From positions 57,551,898-57,615,897 of the forward strand of contig CM055095.1 of assembly GCA_029204225.1 (NCBI GenBank): a DNA stretch of 64,000 bases, in the 5' to 3' direction. Of the stretch, positions 11,574 through 43,904 are shown piece after piece (positions within the stretch are counted from its first letter, which is position 1; every line of letters starts with the position of its first letter). The DNA comes from Diphasiastrum complanatum (lineage: Eukaryota; Streptophyta; Lycopodiopsida; Lycopodiales; Lycopodiaceae). The notes under the pieces were generated by a model. That model did not search any database, was not told the origin of the DNA, and saw nothing but the letters and a program-made list of their open reading frames with translations. The position numbers were made by a program, and so were the translations under genes.

Positions 11574-14500
11574 CCCCCCCTTAGTGGCAATTTTATTCAA
11601 ACTGACACCCAACAAAGTTCTGAACTTTTCAAACTTATCTTTACTAAGTGGTTTAGTAAAAATATCAGCTGTCTGGTCGTTGGTGTCGCAATAAACTAGC
11701 TCGATCTCCCCACTGTGCACTTTCTCTCGTATAAAATGCTGGTCCACCTCTATATGTTTTGTCCGTGCATGATAGACTGGATTCCTTGCAAGCTGAATGC
11801 AGCTTTGGTTATCACAATGTAACAATGTAGGTCTTACTTGAGCAATCTGCATGTCCTCAAGTAGACGGCGTAACCAAATGGCTTCACAGGCGGACCTCGT
11901 AGTCGCCCTGTACTCAGCTTCGGTAGACGATAGAGCAATAGTAGGCTGCTTCTTACTGCACCACGATATAGCCCCTGAACCTAGGCTGAAGCAATAGCCT
12001 GTCGTCGATCTCCGATCGTCTCTATCACCTGCCCAATCAGAATCTGAATAGCCTTCCAGCTGAAGGTTCCCGTCATCCGTGTATCCAATCCCATAAGTCA
12101 CTGTGCCTCTCACATATCGTAGGATCCGCTTGGCTGCCTTCCAATGTGTTTCGGTAGGCTTACACATGTATTGACTTGCAATTCCAACCGCATAAGCAAT
12201 ATTTGGCTTGGTGGTAGTAAGGTAAATCAGGCTTCCCACTAACTGACGATAGAGCGTCTCATCTGCAAATGCTAGACCATCATCTTTTGATGGCTTGTTG
12301 CTTGCATCCATGGGTGTGCTGATTGGTTTGCTTTCTTGCATGTTAAACCTCTTCAATAATTTCTGTGCATACTTTGCCTGTGAGATAAAAAGACAACGCT
12401 TTCCTTTCCAAACTTCAACTCCTAGGCAATAGTGTAGCAAACCCAAATCTTTCATTTCAAACTCATTAGGAAGATTCTTGTTAACACAAGCAATAAGCTT
12501 CTTATTGCTTCCCGTGATGAGTAGATCATCCACATAGAGCACAACAACCACAAAGTCTTCTCCTTCCCTGAAGACATAAAGATTGCAATCAGACTTACTC
12601 TTCTCAAACCCTTGCCTTGCAAAGTACTCATCAATTCGGCTATACCAAGCCCTTGGCGCCTGTTTGAGCCCATACAAGGCTTTCCTAAGCCTGCAAACCA
12701 GATTCTCCTTGCCAGTTATTTCAAATCCCTGCGGTTGTTCCATGTAAACCTCCTCCTGTAGGTGCCCATTAAGAAAGGCACTCTTGACATCCATTTGATG
12801 GACATCCCAATCAAAATATGAGGCTATAGCCAAAACAGTCCTGATAGATGTCATTTTAGCAACAGGTGCGAATGTCTCATCATAGTCTAGCCCCTCTTGC
12901 TGAGCATAGCCTTTCGCCACCAACCTTGCCTTGTACTTGTCCACTGTTCCATTGGCATGAAACTTGGTCTTATAGACCCACTTGCAACCTATTGGTTGCT
13001 TCCCTTCTGGCAATGTAGTGAGCTCCCATGTGTCATTCTTGACAATGGAGTCGTACTCCTCCTGCATGGCATGTTGCCATACCTTTTCTCTCACGTCTTC
13101 GTGAAAGAATTGTGGCTCATCTGCATTCAGAATAGTGGACATAAGAGCAAAGTTAGTCTCTTGTCTCTCATGAGACCTAAGAGATCTTCTGACACCCTGT
13201 TCACTGCTCTCTCCTTCTTCAATCATTTGACCTTCTTTGATTGTTTCCCAATACCACCTAGGTAGCTTCTTCCTAGCAGTAGGTGATGTGGATGGTGACC
13301 ACGTATCCCATGGTACTGTTTTAGTCTTCCGTTTGTCCCCAACTTCTGCTTCTGGTACTTGGCCAAAAAGAGGTCTCGAACTAGTAGGTTCGATTTCCTG
13401 TTGTTGCTCCTGCACTTGAGGCTTACGGGACTCTTGACTAGGATCCTCATCCGTGGAATCAATCAAGGGTATGAACTCAGTAATTCCTTCCTTCTCCTGC
13501 TCCTGTATCTTGGGTGCATGCTCTTCATCAAAGATGACATCTCGACTTAGGATCTTCCTCCTGTTTTCGAGATCATATAGCACATAAGCTTTCTCACCTT
13601 CACTATACCCAAGAAAGACACACTTTACGGATTTTGCATCAAGTTTCTTCCGCAAGTCCTTTGGTATATGTGCATATGCTGTACACCCAAATACTCGAAG
13701 GCTGCCCACTTTGGGCTTCTTGCCACTATATGCCTCTTCTGGCGTGATTCCTTCAACTGCTTTGGTTGGACTTCTATTCAATAGAAAAACAGCAGTTGCT
13801 ACCGCTTCTGCCCAAAAGGAATTTGGCAACCCCTTTGCCTTGAGCATGCTCCTCGCACACTCAACTATAGACCTGTTTTTCCGCTCAGCCACGCCGTTTT
13901 GCTGCGGTGTATGTGGAGCAGTAAACTGTCTCTTTATCCCACAAGCTTTGCAAAGATCTTTGAACTCATCAGAAATATACTCACCACCCTTATCTGACCT
14001 GAGAGTCTTTAACCTCTTTCCTGTGTGGTTTTCCACCATAGCTTTCCACTGTTTGAAGTATTTGAACGCTTCAGATTTCAGTTTCAGAAAATAGACCCAT
14101 ACCTTCCGAGAGAAATCATCTACGAAGGTCATGAGATAGTATGCCCCCCCTGCTGATTTGACCTGCATGGGACCACATAAATCTGAATGCACAAGTTCAA
14201 GAATGCCCTTGGCCCTGGTAGCTTTCTCCTTTGGAAACTTTTTCCTCTGTTGCTTCCCTAATGCACAAGCCTCACATGTATCTGAAGAAGACTTAATGCT
14301 AGGAAGATCTACTACCATTTTGTGCCTGTTCAAAACTTGCAAACTTTTGTAACTCAAATGACCATATCTCTCATGCCAAAGCTTGTCCCGATTAGTATCT
14401 CTTGCAGACAAGGCCTCTTGGCTAGGAATGGTTGTGAAAAGCTTGTAAAGACCTCCTTCTTGCATTCCCTTGGCTACCACTTTGAAGTTCTTATCTTTGT

Positions 14501-15719
14501 CTTTTACCAAACATTTAGAATCATTAAACTCTACCACCATGTTCTGTTTGGTAATGGCACCAACAGATAACAAGTTCTTAGCCAACCCTGGTACATGCAA
14601 CACACTTTTAATTTCCTTCACCTCACCTGATGATAGCTGTATTGCAACTGTACCTTTGCCCCTCACCATACGTGTAGAATTATCTCCAAGGCAAACATGC
14701 TGGCTATCTTCTGTCTCCTCATAGGTGCTGAACCAATCTCTATGAGGTGTCATGTGCTTTGAGGCTCCAGAATCAATATACCATCCACCAAATGTGGATT
14801 CAGATGATAGGGCTGCGGTGAATAGCTCAAGCACACCAGATTGCTCCTCCTCTGCAACTTTGTCAACAAAGTGACTCTGCTGGTTCTTTCCCTTCTTCTG
14901 ATCACTTTGCTTCTTCCTGCATTCAAAAGCAAAATGCCCATACTTACCACAATAGTTGCAGTTGCCCTTCCTCTTGGGTGTGGATGAGGAATTGGTGCTT
15001 GACTCCTCTCCAACCTGTAAGTTGGACACCTGCTGCTCCAAGCTTTGCTTTGAGTTCTTCTTTTTGCCTTTGCCTTTCTTCTGAAACTTTTGCTTCTTCT
15101 TAGAAGCAAATGCAAGCTCTGGATTATCTTCCCTTTCAGAAAGATTCTTCCTTCTCATCTCCTCCTGTAAAAGAAGACCACATAACTCCCCAAAGGTTGG
15201 GAGTTTCTCCCTAGCAGAAAGGGACATCACATAGTCTTGATAGTTGAATGACAAGCTGTTCAAGACTATGGGAACAATACTCCTGTCACTTACTTTCTCT
15301 CCAACTGAAGCAAGCTGATCCAATAGGTCCTTGACCTTTGTAATATGATCACCAATTGTTGCACCTGCTTCCATCTTGAGAGTATGTAACCTGTTTTGCA
15401 AATACACCAGCTTGGCTGAATCCACTGTTTCAAACATAGACTTCAGAATTGTCCAAGCATCAGCTGCATCCCTTGCATTGCAAATGTGAGGAATAATATT
15501 GTCCTTGACAGAAAGGTTGATTATCCTATGAGCTTTATGTCTCCTGTTCATGTAGTCCTTCAATTCAGGATCAGATGTTGGTACAGGTTCTGTACCTGTC
15601 ATGACCTCCCAGCAATTCTTATCCATCAAGATATTGGCTATCTTGAACTTCCACACTCTGTAGTTTGTGCCATCTAGTTTGCTAGATTCACCCAGCAAAC
15701 TCTCCCCAAGACTTGCCAT
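11568..15719 (-). CDS. E4 copia gag-pol polyprotein (1383 aa)
   Basis: One uninterrupted frame of usual copia length encodes the structural and enzymatic proteins for intracellular retrotransposition. Gag occupies residues 1 to about 300, with the zinc knuckle CNYCGKYGHFAFEC at 254-267. Protease follows with IDSGAS (Asp316). The integrase zinc region begins around His449; integrase catalytic residues are Asp513, Asp576 and Glu612. Reverse transcriptase follows, with QMDVKSAFLNG and YVDD at 1062-1065. RNase H has DSDWAGD near 1226, STEAEYRA near 1263 and DNQSC near 1300. The order PR-INT-RT-RH is diagnostic of Ty1/copia. There is no stop or frameshift between Gag and Pol, so a single polyprotein is predicted. 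The stop codon is formed by the first six LTR bases (TGTTGA). Start chosen at the first Met, which is shared with E1. Confidence 0.96.
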   Translation of the reverse strand: MASLGESLLGESSKLDGTNYRVWKFKIANILMDKNCWEVMTGTEPVPTSDPELKDYMNRRHKAHRIINLSVKDNIIPHICNARDAADAWTILKSMFETVDSAKLVYLQNRLHTLKMEAGATIGDHITKVKDLLDQLASVGEKVSDRSIVPIVLNSLSFNYQDYVMSLSAREKLPTFGELCGLLLQEEMRRKNLSEREDNPELAFASKKKQKFQKKGKGKKKNSKQSLEQQVSNLQVGEESSTNSSSTPKRKGNCNYCGKYGHFAFECRKKQSDQKKGKNQQSHFVDKVAEEEQSGVLELFTAALSSESTFGGWYIDSGASKHMTPHRDWFSTYEETEDSQHVCLGDNSTRMVRGKGTVAIQLSSGEVKEIKSVLHVPGLAKNLLSVGAITKQNMVVEFNDSKCLVKDKDKNFKVVAKGMQEGGLYKLFTTIPSQEALSARDTNRDKLWHERYGHLSYKSLQVLNRHKMVVDLPSIKSSSDTCEACALGKQQRKKFPKEKATRAKGILELVHSDLCGPMQVKSAGGAYYLMTFVDDFSRKVWVYFLKLKSEAFKYFKQWKAMVENHTGKRLKTLRSDKGGEYISDEFKDLCKACGIKRQFTAPHTPQQNGVAERKNRSIVECARSMLKAKGLPNSFWAEAVATAVFLLNRSPTKAVEGITPEEAYSGKKPKVGSLRVFGCTAYAHIPKDLRKKLDAKSVKCVFLGYSEGEKAYVLYDLENRRKILSRDVIFDEEHAPKIQEQEKEGITEFIPLIDSTDEDPSQESRKPQVQEQQQEIEPTSSRPLFGQVPEAEVGDKRKTKTVPWDTWSPSTSPTARKKLPRWYWETIKEGQMIEEGESSEQGVRRSLRSHERQETNFALMSTILNADEPQFFHEDVREKVWQHAMQEEYDSIVKNDTWELTTLPEGKQPIGCKWVYKTKFHANGTVDKYKARLVAKGYAQQEGLDYDETFAPVAKMTSIRTVLAIASYFDWDVHQMDVKSAFLNGHLQEEVYMEQPQGFEITGKENLVCRLRKALYGLKQAPRAWYSRIDEYFARQGFEKSKSDCNLYVFREGEDFVVVVLYVDDLLITGSNKKLIACVNKNLPNEFEMKDLGLLHYCLGVEVWKGKRCLFISQAKYAQKLLKRFNMQESKPISTPMDASNKPSKDDGLAFADETLYRQLVGSLIYLTTTKPNIAYAVGIASQYMCKPTETHWKAAKRILRYVRGTVTYGIGYTDDGNLQLEGYSDSDWAGDRDDRRSTTGYCFSLGSGAISWCSKKQPTIALSSTEAEYRATTRSACEAIWLRRLLEDMQIAQVRPTLLHCDNQSCIQLARNPVYHARTKHIEVDQHFIREKVHSGEIELVYCDTNDQTADIFTKPLSKDKFEKFRTLLGVSLNKIATKGGC

Positions 15720-16175
15720 GCTAAAATCTGTGCTTAAAACAGAAGCTCAACTTGAAAGAGATCAGAAAAGAACAGCTTCCAACAACAAGGGTTTAACCCC
15801 AAACTAGGGTATGTAGCCACTTCAAGGCAACCCTTCAGCTCCTGCTTTTGTCTTTGCCACTTGGTGTGGCCTCACTAGCACAAGCACTAGGCTCCACTGG
15901 AACAGAAACCAGAAGCCCCTACAGAAAGTGCGCCCTACTTTTGTGTAAGCTCCTCCAGAAAAACTCTCCAAAACTTAGCCAGATTTAGAAAGTTTTTGGA
16001 TCATCCCACTCCCCTTGCCAATAGCTCACCAACAGTGCAAGACTCCACCTGATCTGACACCTGTAGATCAAATGCTCCCTCTTTCAAGATTGAGGTGCTT
16101 GTAGAAGATAAGAATCTTCTCAAGAATCTAAGCACTGAAGTTTCTCTCACTCTCAGACTCACAGGCTAGACAACC

Positions 16176-16188
16176 TGCTCTGATACCA
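16176..16188 (-). other. Primer binding site of E4
   Basis: On the minus strand TGGTATCAGAGCA abuts the 5' LTR end; it is complementary to initiator Met-tRNA. Confidence 0.92.
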
Positions 16189-16595
16189 TGAAGAATTACA
16201 AGACCTAGCTATGGAGTATCTTAACTCAGATGCTAGATCAACTATGAAAGCTTGAGAAAACTTGGCTATGGAAATATCACACACAAGGAGAATTGCATGA
16301 GCATCTCACAAACTCAAAAGTCTCAAGAAGAAATGAATTGCTAGTGAGAGAGAGGAGGGCGTGGGTCCTCCAAATCCCTTGTGAGGCAAGCACCTCCTTT
16401 ACATGCATGGAAAGTCTAGGTGTCAACCATGGGAGTGAGCTACTTGGCCAAGTGGGCCACTTGCACTAATTTACATAACTTAACAAAAAAAGGGGGGGGG
16501 GTCATGCATTTAATTAAAAAAACATGCCCCATGAGTTATGTACAACTTAACTAATGCTTAGCCAAAAGGGGTAAAATAGGCATTACTCTTCAACA
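16189..16595 (-). repeat. 5' LTR of E4
   Basis: 407 bases, identical by eye to 11169-11573 apart from a G-run of 10 instead of 8 at about 16492-16501. AAGTA follows at 16596-16600, matching the left flank. Confidence 0.96.
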
Positions 16596-18205
16596 AAGTA
16601 TATGGGATACTTATTTACCTCCTACTTCACCAAGCAGGAAGCATCCTACATCAGAAGCTAGAAGATTGCCTAGGTGGTACTATGAAACTATCAAGGATAG
16701 TGTTATTATGGAACAGGGAGAGTCCAGTACACATGGAACTAAGAGATCAACTAGACTTGAAAAGCAACATGAAGATCAAGATCGACAGGAGGTTCGACAA
16801 GAGGATCATCATGAAGATGGGGATGTATATTTTGCATATATGGGCACAATATTAGAGACCAAGGATCCATCTACTTTCAGAGAGGCTGAAAAAGAGGATA
16901 TTTGGAGGAAAGCTATGGATGAGGAGTACGACTCAATCATGAAGAACAAGACTTGGAGACTTGTTCAACTACCTACAGGTAAAAAGGCCATTGGATGCAA
17001 GTGGGTCTATAGGACTAAGTACAAATCAGATGGTTCTATAGCTAAACATAAGGCAAGATTGGTGGCAAAAGGTTATGCTCAACAAGAAGGGATTGACTAT
17101 GAGGAAACTTTTGCACCGGTTGCTAAGTCTACTACTATGAGGACTGTTTTATCATTGGCAGCTCAGTTTGGATGGGATATTCAACAAATGGATGTAAAGC
17201 GTGCATTCCTGAATGGATTTCTAGAGGAAGAAGTCTACATGGAGCAGCCAGAGGGATACATAGTAGCAGGACATGAAGACAAGGTTTGCAGGTTGGACAA
17301 GGCACTATATGGACTTAAGCAGGCACCCAGGGCGTGGTACACGAGGATTGACACATACTTTGAGGAGCTTGGCTTTCAGAGAAGTAGTTCAGAGCATACA
17401 CTTTATATTCTGGTCAGGAATAATCATATTGTTATTGTAGTAATGTATGTGGATGATCTTATTATTACAGGATCAGATCATAGTATGATTCAGGGAATCA
17501 AGAAAGATCTCTCATCGGAATTTGATATGAAAGACCTTGGTTCACTACAATATTTTCTTGGGATTGAGGTATGGAGAGTAGCACAGGGACTATTCATTTC
17601 TCAATCTAAGTATGCTCATGAAATTCTTGAAAAGTTCAATATGTCAGAGTGCAAGCCTATTTCAACACCATATGATAGTGGATGTAAGCTTACTAAAGCT
17701 GAAGAAGATCAGGATGTAGATGAGACGTTATAGAGAAAGCTTGTTCAAAGCTTAATCTATCTAACTACTACAAGACCAGATATTGCTTATGCTGTGAGTA
17801 TGGTTAGTCAGTTTATGGCTAAGCATAAGCAGATCCATTGGAAAGTTGCTAAGCGAATACTCAGATATATCCAGGGCACTTTGAGATTTGGTATTCTCTA
17901 TGAGACAGGATGATATGAAGTTACAGGGATATGTGGATGTTGATTGGGCTGGAGATGCGGAAGATCGAAGATCTACTACAGGTTATGTTTTTAGTCTTGG
18001 TTCTGGTGCTATCTCTTGGAGTTCAAAGAAGCAGCATACTATTGCTTTATCATCTACAGAGGCAGAATATCGAGCTACTACGAGTGCAACATGTGAAGCA
18101 ATATGGTTACGAAGGATTCTACATGATCTACATATGGTACAAGATTCACTTACGGTACTTCAATGTGACAATCAGAGTTGTATTAAATTGGCGAAAAATC
18201 CAGCT
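16596..18205 (+). pseudogene. E3 copia reverse transcriptase-RNase H, 3' part
   Basis: This continues E3 after the E4 insertion. An open stretch at 16666-17733 encodes the connector and RT with GCKWVYRTKYKSDG, QQMDVKRAFLNG, ALYGLKQAPRAWY and YVDDLIITGS. A TAG at 17731-17733 and a shift near 17905 break it. RNase H follows at 17888-18211 with [21 protein letters not shown] and DNQSC. The frame stops short after KLAKNPAH, where the sequence jumps directly into the 3' LTR, so the end of RNase H and the polypurine tract are deleted. Confidence 0.9.
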
Positions 18206-18398
18206 CATTAGCTTTTATCAATTCATTAGAGAAACTATTTAAGAAGGCTGGCGCCCCACCACAATCATTCCATTCAATTCTATTAAGCTAGAGCAATTGC
18301 TCAATTCTCCTATGATCTGAATTCTCTCTATGCTTGAGTTTTGTGTGAGTGCTAGTAGGACTAGTATCCGTTTTCGAAGTCGAATCCAGTATCTCACA
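18203..18398 (+). repeat. Truncated 3' LTR of E3
   Basis: The sequence from CTCATTAGC through GCTGGCGCCCCACC to CTAGTAGGACTAGTATC repeats the 3' part of the 5' LTR (about 7915-8070). The first ~260 LTR bases are missing. The last part (18369-18398) diverges from the 5' LTR, so the outer boundary is uncertain and no target duplication could be matched. Confidence 0.8.
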
Positions 18399-19048
18399 CT
18401 AGAACAAAGCATACCAAAGTAAAATATCATTATATACACTAATACAACACCAACTCCTTGTTCACAGGCCCCAATGCCAACCACTAAACTCCCCGGGCTG
18501 CAGTTGTTGGATGGCTTGGCAATACCATAGTCCATATGGTCCTTCATTATGATTTGCCAAATGGGTCCAATGATCACTACTCATGGCATGCCAATAGTAA
18601 CCTAAGATTCTCATTCTTGTAATGGTTATTGATTAATATTGTAGCTTATTTTCATATACCTTGGGATGAGTGAACCCTTTTAGTCATGCTAGATCAAGGC
18701 TAAGAGCACAAAAAACATCTATGCTAATTTATTCAAGGGATATCTTTCCAGACTAGATCCAAATACTTAAGCAAATTTATCTGCTTACACGGACTTATGC
18801 AAATGTAACTTGACAATTTTAGTTGATATGCATATCTTTTTTTGGTTATTTCATGTTAAAGATCTACTTCTAGAGGACTATAGTCGCCTTTTGTAACGGG
18901 CTACAATGTTTTCAAGCAAGCTGCTTTGTAAATATTGATTCATAGGGCATATATTGAAGGATTTATAGAGCTACTATCCGTTTTGAATACTTGGAAACAA
19001 GCTACTTCATTAGTACAAAGATCTGAATTTCAAGGTAATACTTTGCAG
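18399..19048. other. No recognised gene between E3 and first SEC12-like exon
   Basis: AT-rich sequence with no recognisable protein similarity in any frame. It would be intron or upstream sequence of the SEC12-like gene. I looked here for the missing N-terminal exon or exons and could not identify one. Confidence 0.5.
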
Positions 19049-41227
<22,179 letters not shown>

Positions 41228-42110
41228 TTGTCCACATAGAAAATTTGCTGAAATTACCCTGAAAGACTAATCTGTATCCAAGTGACTAACACAAATTTTT
41301 TGGTTCAGCTTACCGTTCACATGACAACAGAAGAATAAGCTCATGCTCCTTGTTAACCTTGCTGTAAAGAACAAGAAGCTTGTACTTTTTTGTGAAGCAG
41401 TGAAGCATACTGTGCTCTGTATTTATAAAAAGCTTTGCAATGCCTTTTGTAGATGGCTGAAATTTTTAGTGCGCATTCGAACTATACCAGGTCTCTGAAA
41501 GCAAACCTAGTTTCTCTATGCATTCTATTCAGCCCATATACCTGCATTCAGCAGCTCAAGTCTCTCACATTAGGAAGTATGAAGATGACGGTCTTTCCGG
41601 CATATCATTCCCATTCATAAATCTATTACATTATGAACTGGCTCAGATAGGTGTACAATAATTGACTTTAAGTGTCGAGATCATTAATCCCTTTATTTGA
41701 AGTGGTTTATGTCACCTTTTGCAATATTCTGATACTTGTGGCACTATTTATCTTTTTTGTCTGTAAGTAACTACAGTTTTCTCAATGTTAGGAGAAAAGC
41801 CATGCGTTGTTTCTCAGTCCCTACTGCTTCAATATTTTATAACAGAGACCAACCAAAAATCAGTCTTTGGCATTTGTGCTCTGTGCTGTGGAGTTTTTAC
41901 CATTGTTCTAGTTCTTTCTGCTGAAAGTAATGATTCCAAATTTGGTCTCTGAAAGGGTATAAACTGTCCTGATGCAATTTGGTGCATAACAACGGCCTTT
42001 CAAACAAAGACATTAAAGGCTTTAAAGAAAGCCTATAAACTCTTCCTTGCTCCTCTGACAATGAAAGTTAAATTCAAGTACAGAATGCAAGATTTTAATG
42101 ATAATGATTA
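41228..42110 (+). other. 3' UTR and downstream of the SEC12-like gene
   Basis: AT-rich, no coding similarity. The UTR must begin at 41228. ATAAAA-type polyadenylation signals are present (for example near 41425), but the cleavage site cannot be placed from sequence alone. Confidence 0.5.
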
Positions 42111-42512
42111 AGCGGAGCTGCTACCTTAGCATAATCGTCAATAAATCTCCTAAAGAAAACTGTAAATTCTAAAAATGATCAACTTGTCTCACAGTTTGTG
42201 AAATCGGCCAATCAACCACTATCTTGATTTTATCCTCGTCAATCTTGATCCCATAAATAATGATCTTATGACCGAGGTAAACCAGCTCACGCTTAAAGAG
42301 TTCTTAGCGTAAAGTAACTCTTGCCGGAGTTTTATCAAGACAGTTCTCAAGTGCTCTATGTGTTCCGCAAAGGTCTTACTGTAGACAAGAATATCATCTA
42401 GGAATACTACCACAAACTTCCCCAAATATGGACGAAGCAAATCATTCATTATTTGCTGGACTATCGTTGGAGCATTTGTTAATCCAAATGGCAACACTAA
42501 GAACTCATAATG

Positions 42513-42601
42513 CTTCTTGGTTTCCAAGGGGAGGTTCGAACCTGGGACCAAAGAAACTTTGGATGCCAAGCTAACCAGTTGAGCCAACCCCGTTGGGTAA
42601 G
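42513..42601 (-). mobile_element. Short tRNA-derived SINE
   Basis: 89 bases flanked by the 13-base direct repeat AGAACTCATAATG (42500-42512 and 42602-42614). On the minus strand it carries an A-box-like TGGCTCAACTGG and the B-box GGTTCGAACC at the right spacing for a tRNA-type pol III promoter, and begins near GGGGTTGGC. It sits inside the gypsy RT and adds an in-frame block between two copies of HYEF. It is shorter than most plant SINEs and has no long A-tail. Confidence 0.8.
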
Positions 42602-43904
42602 AGAACTCATAATGGCCAAATCTAGTACAAAATCTTGTCTTTTGGATATCTTTCGATTTAATTCTTATTTGATGGTACCCTGTCTTGAGATTTGTCTTAG
42701 TGAAATACTGAGCTCCACTCAAGTGATTTACAAGATCATCCATCCTGGGTAACGGATATTTATTCTTGACAGTTACCTTATTCATCCACCTTTGTAATCC
42801 ATGCACATCCGGAAACCTTCATCTTTTTTCGCTTTCAAAAGAATAGGAGCGTCCCATGGTGATTTACTAGGTTGTATATGTCCCATTCTCAAATAATTGA
42901 TTTGAAATCTTTGTCTCCTCTTTCTGGGAGAACCTATAAGGCTGTCTAGAGATAGGTTGACTTTTTGAAATTAACTCTATCATGTGGTTTACTGACCTAG
43001 ATGGTAGTAAATCAGAGTAATTCTGTTGGAAAAACATCTTTAAATTCACTTATGATCCGATTTTTCATTGCTTGTTCGCGATGTTAACTTATTGAGTTAA
43101 GAGTTGCAAAGAGTTCACAACTATTTAGATACACATTAGAAACATCCAAAATTGGAATAGCAAATACTAAAAAAATTTCATACCGTGAATAATCAAATGC
43201 TTCCATTGCATTAATTGTAGAAATCCCATTCGATGAATGTACAAAATTAATGTCAAATAAAGTAACTACCTTTCCACCCTCCTTGAAAGTGAGAACATGC
43301 TTTTTAAAATCAATAGTCAGAGAAGGTGATTTGCTAAATAACCATTCATATCAAAAAACTAAATTTGTATGGGCTATGTCTAAAACATGAAAACTAACTA
43401 ATTATCTATGTCCTTCTATCAAAATTGGGAGATTCGGCACTTTCACGTTCCAAGTCTCCAACTCCACTCTTGAAGCTAGATAAACTTTGTATCTATGATT
43501 ACTGGCTTCAGTTTTCAAGTTGAGTTTTTGTACAAAACGAGAATTAATGAAATTATGAGTAGAACCACTATTTAATAAAATACTCACTTCTTGATATTTA
43601 TTTGTCTGTTAGACGGAAAAGTTCATTAGGCAAGAAAGAAGCAGTACTAAAAGAACATTCACACTCACAATCTGACAGATTAATTTCTAAAGTTTTATCC
43701 TTACTTCTAAGAATTTTGATCATCTGTGCTGCAAGTTTCCTTATTTTTGGACAAAATTTCATCATATGCCCAATTTTATTACAAATGAAACTTTCTTAGC
43801 TTTCAACCGGGACATAGATTTCTTCAACTTCTTTTTCTTCGATTTATGGGGCTTCGATGTCAATTGATCTAATTCATCAAAGTATTTTCCTGTTCGGTTT
43901 GGAC

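Larger units (their letters stand above)
11169..16595 (-). mobile_element. E4: intact, very young Ty1/copia retrotransposon
   Basis: A complete 5427-base element in reverse orientation: 5' LTR 16189-16595, primer site 16176-16188, leader 15720-16175, a single gag-pol frame 15719-11568 and 3' LTR 11169-11573. The flanks carry a perfect 5-base duplication, AAGTA (11164-11168 and 16596-16600). By eye the two LTRs (405 and 407 bases) differ only in one G-run, 8 against 10. With no disabling change in the long frame, this copy looks recently inserted and possibly still competent. It sits inside E3. Confidence 0.97.
7655..18398 (+). mobile_element. E3: degenerate Ty1/copia element split by E4
   Basis: The 5' LTR is at 7655-8099, followed by a primer site, a repetitive leader, a decayed gag-pol in two parts (8859 to about 11168 and 16596-18205) and a truncated 3' LTR. 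E4 (11169-16595) sits in the connector between integrase and RT, flanked on both sides by AAGTA. The product resembles the E1/E4 family at moderate level, but the LTRs differ, so it is a separate family. Many stops and frameshifts, plus the loss of the RNase H end, make it non-autonomous. Confidence 0.88.

Noticed and set aside
18239-18577. 112-codon minus-strand open frame
   Set aside because: It overlaps the truncated E3 LTR and has no recognisable similarity.
18935-19048. Upstream extension of the first SEC12-like exon in the same frame
   Set aside because: The extra residues do not resemble the family and a clean acceptor lies at 19041-19048.
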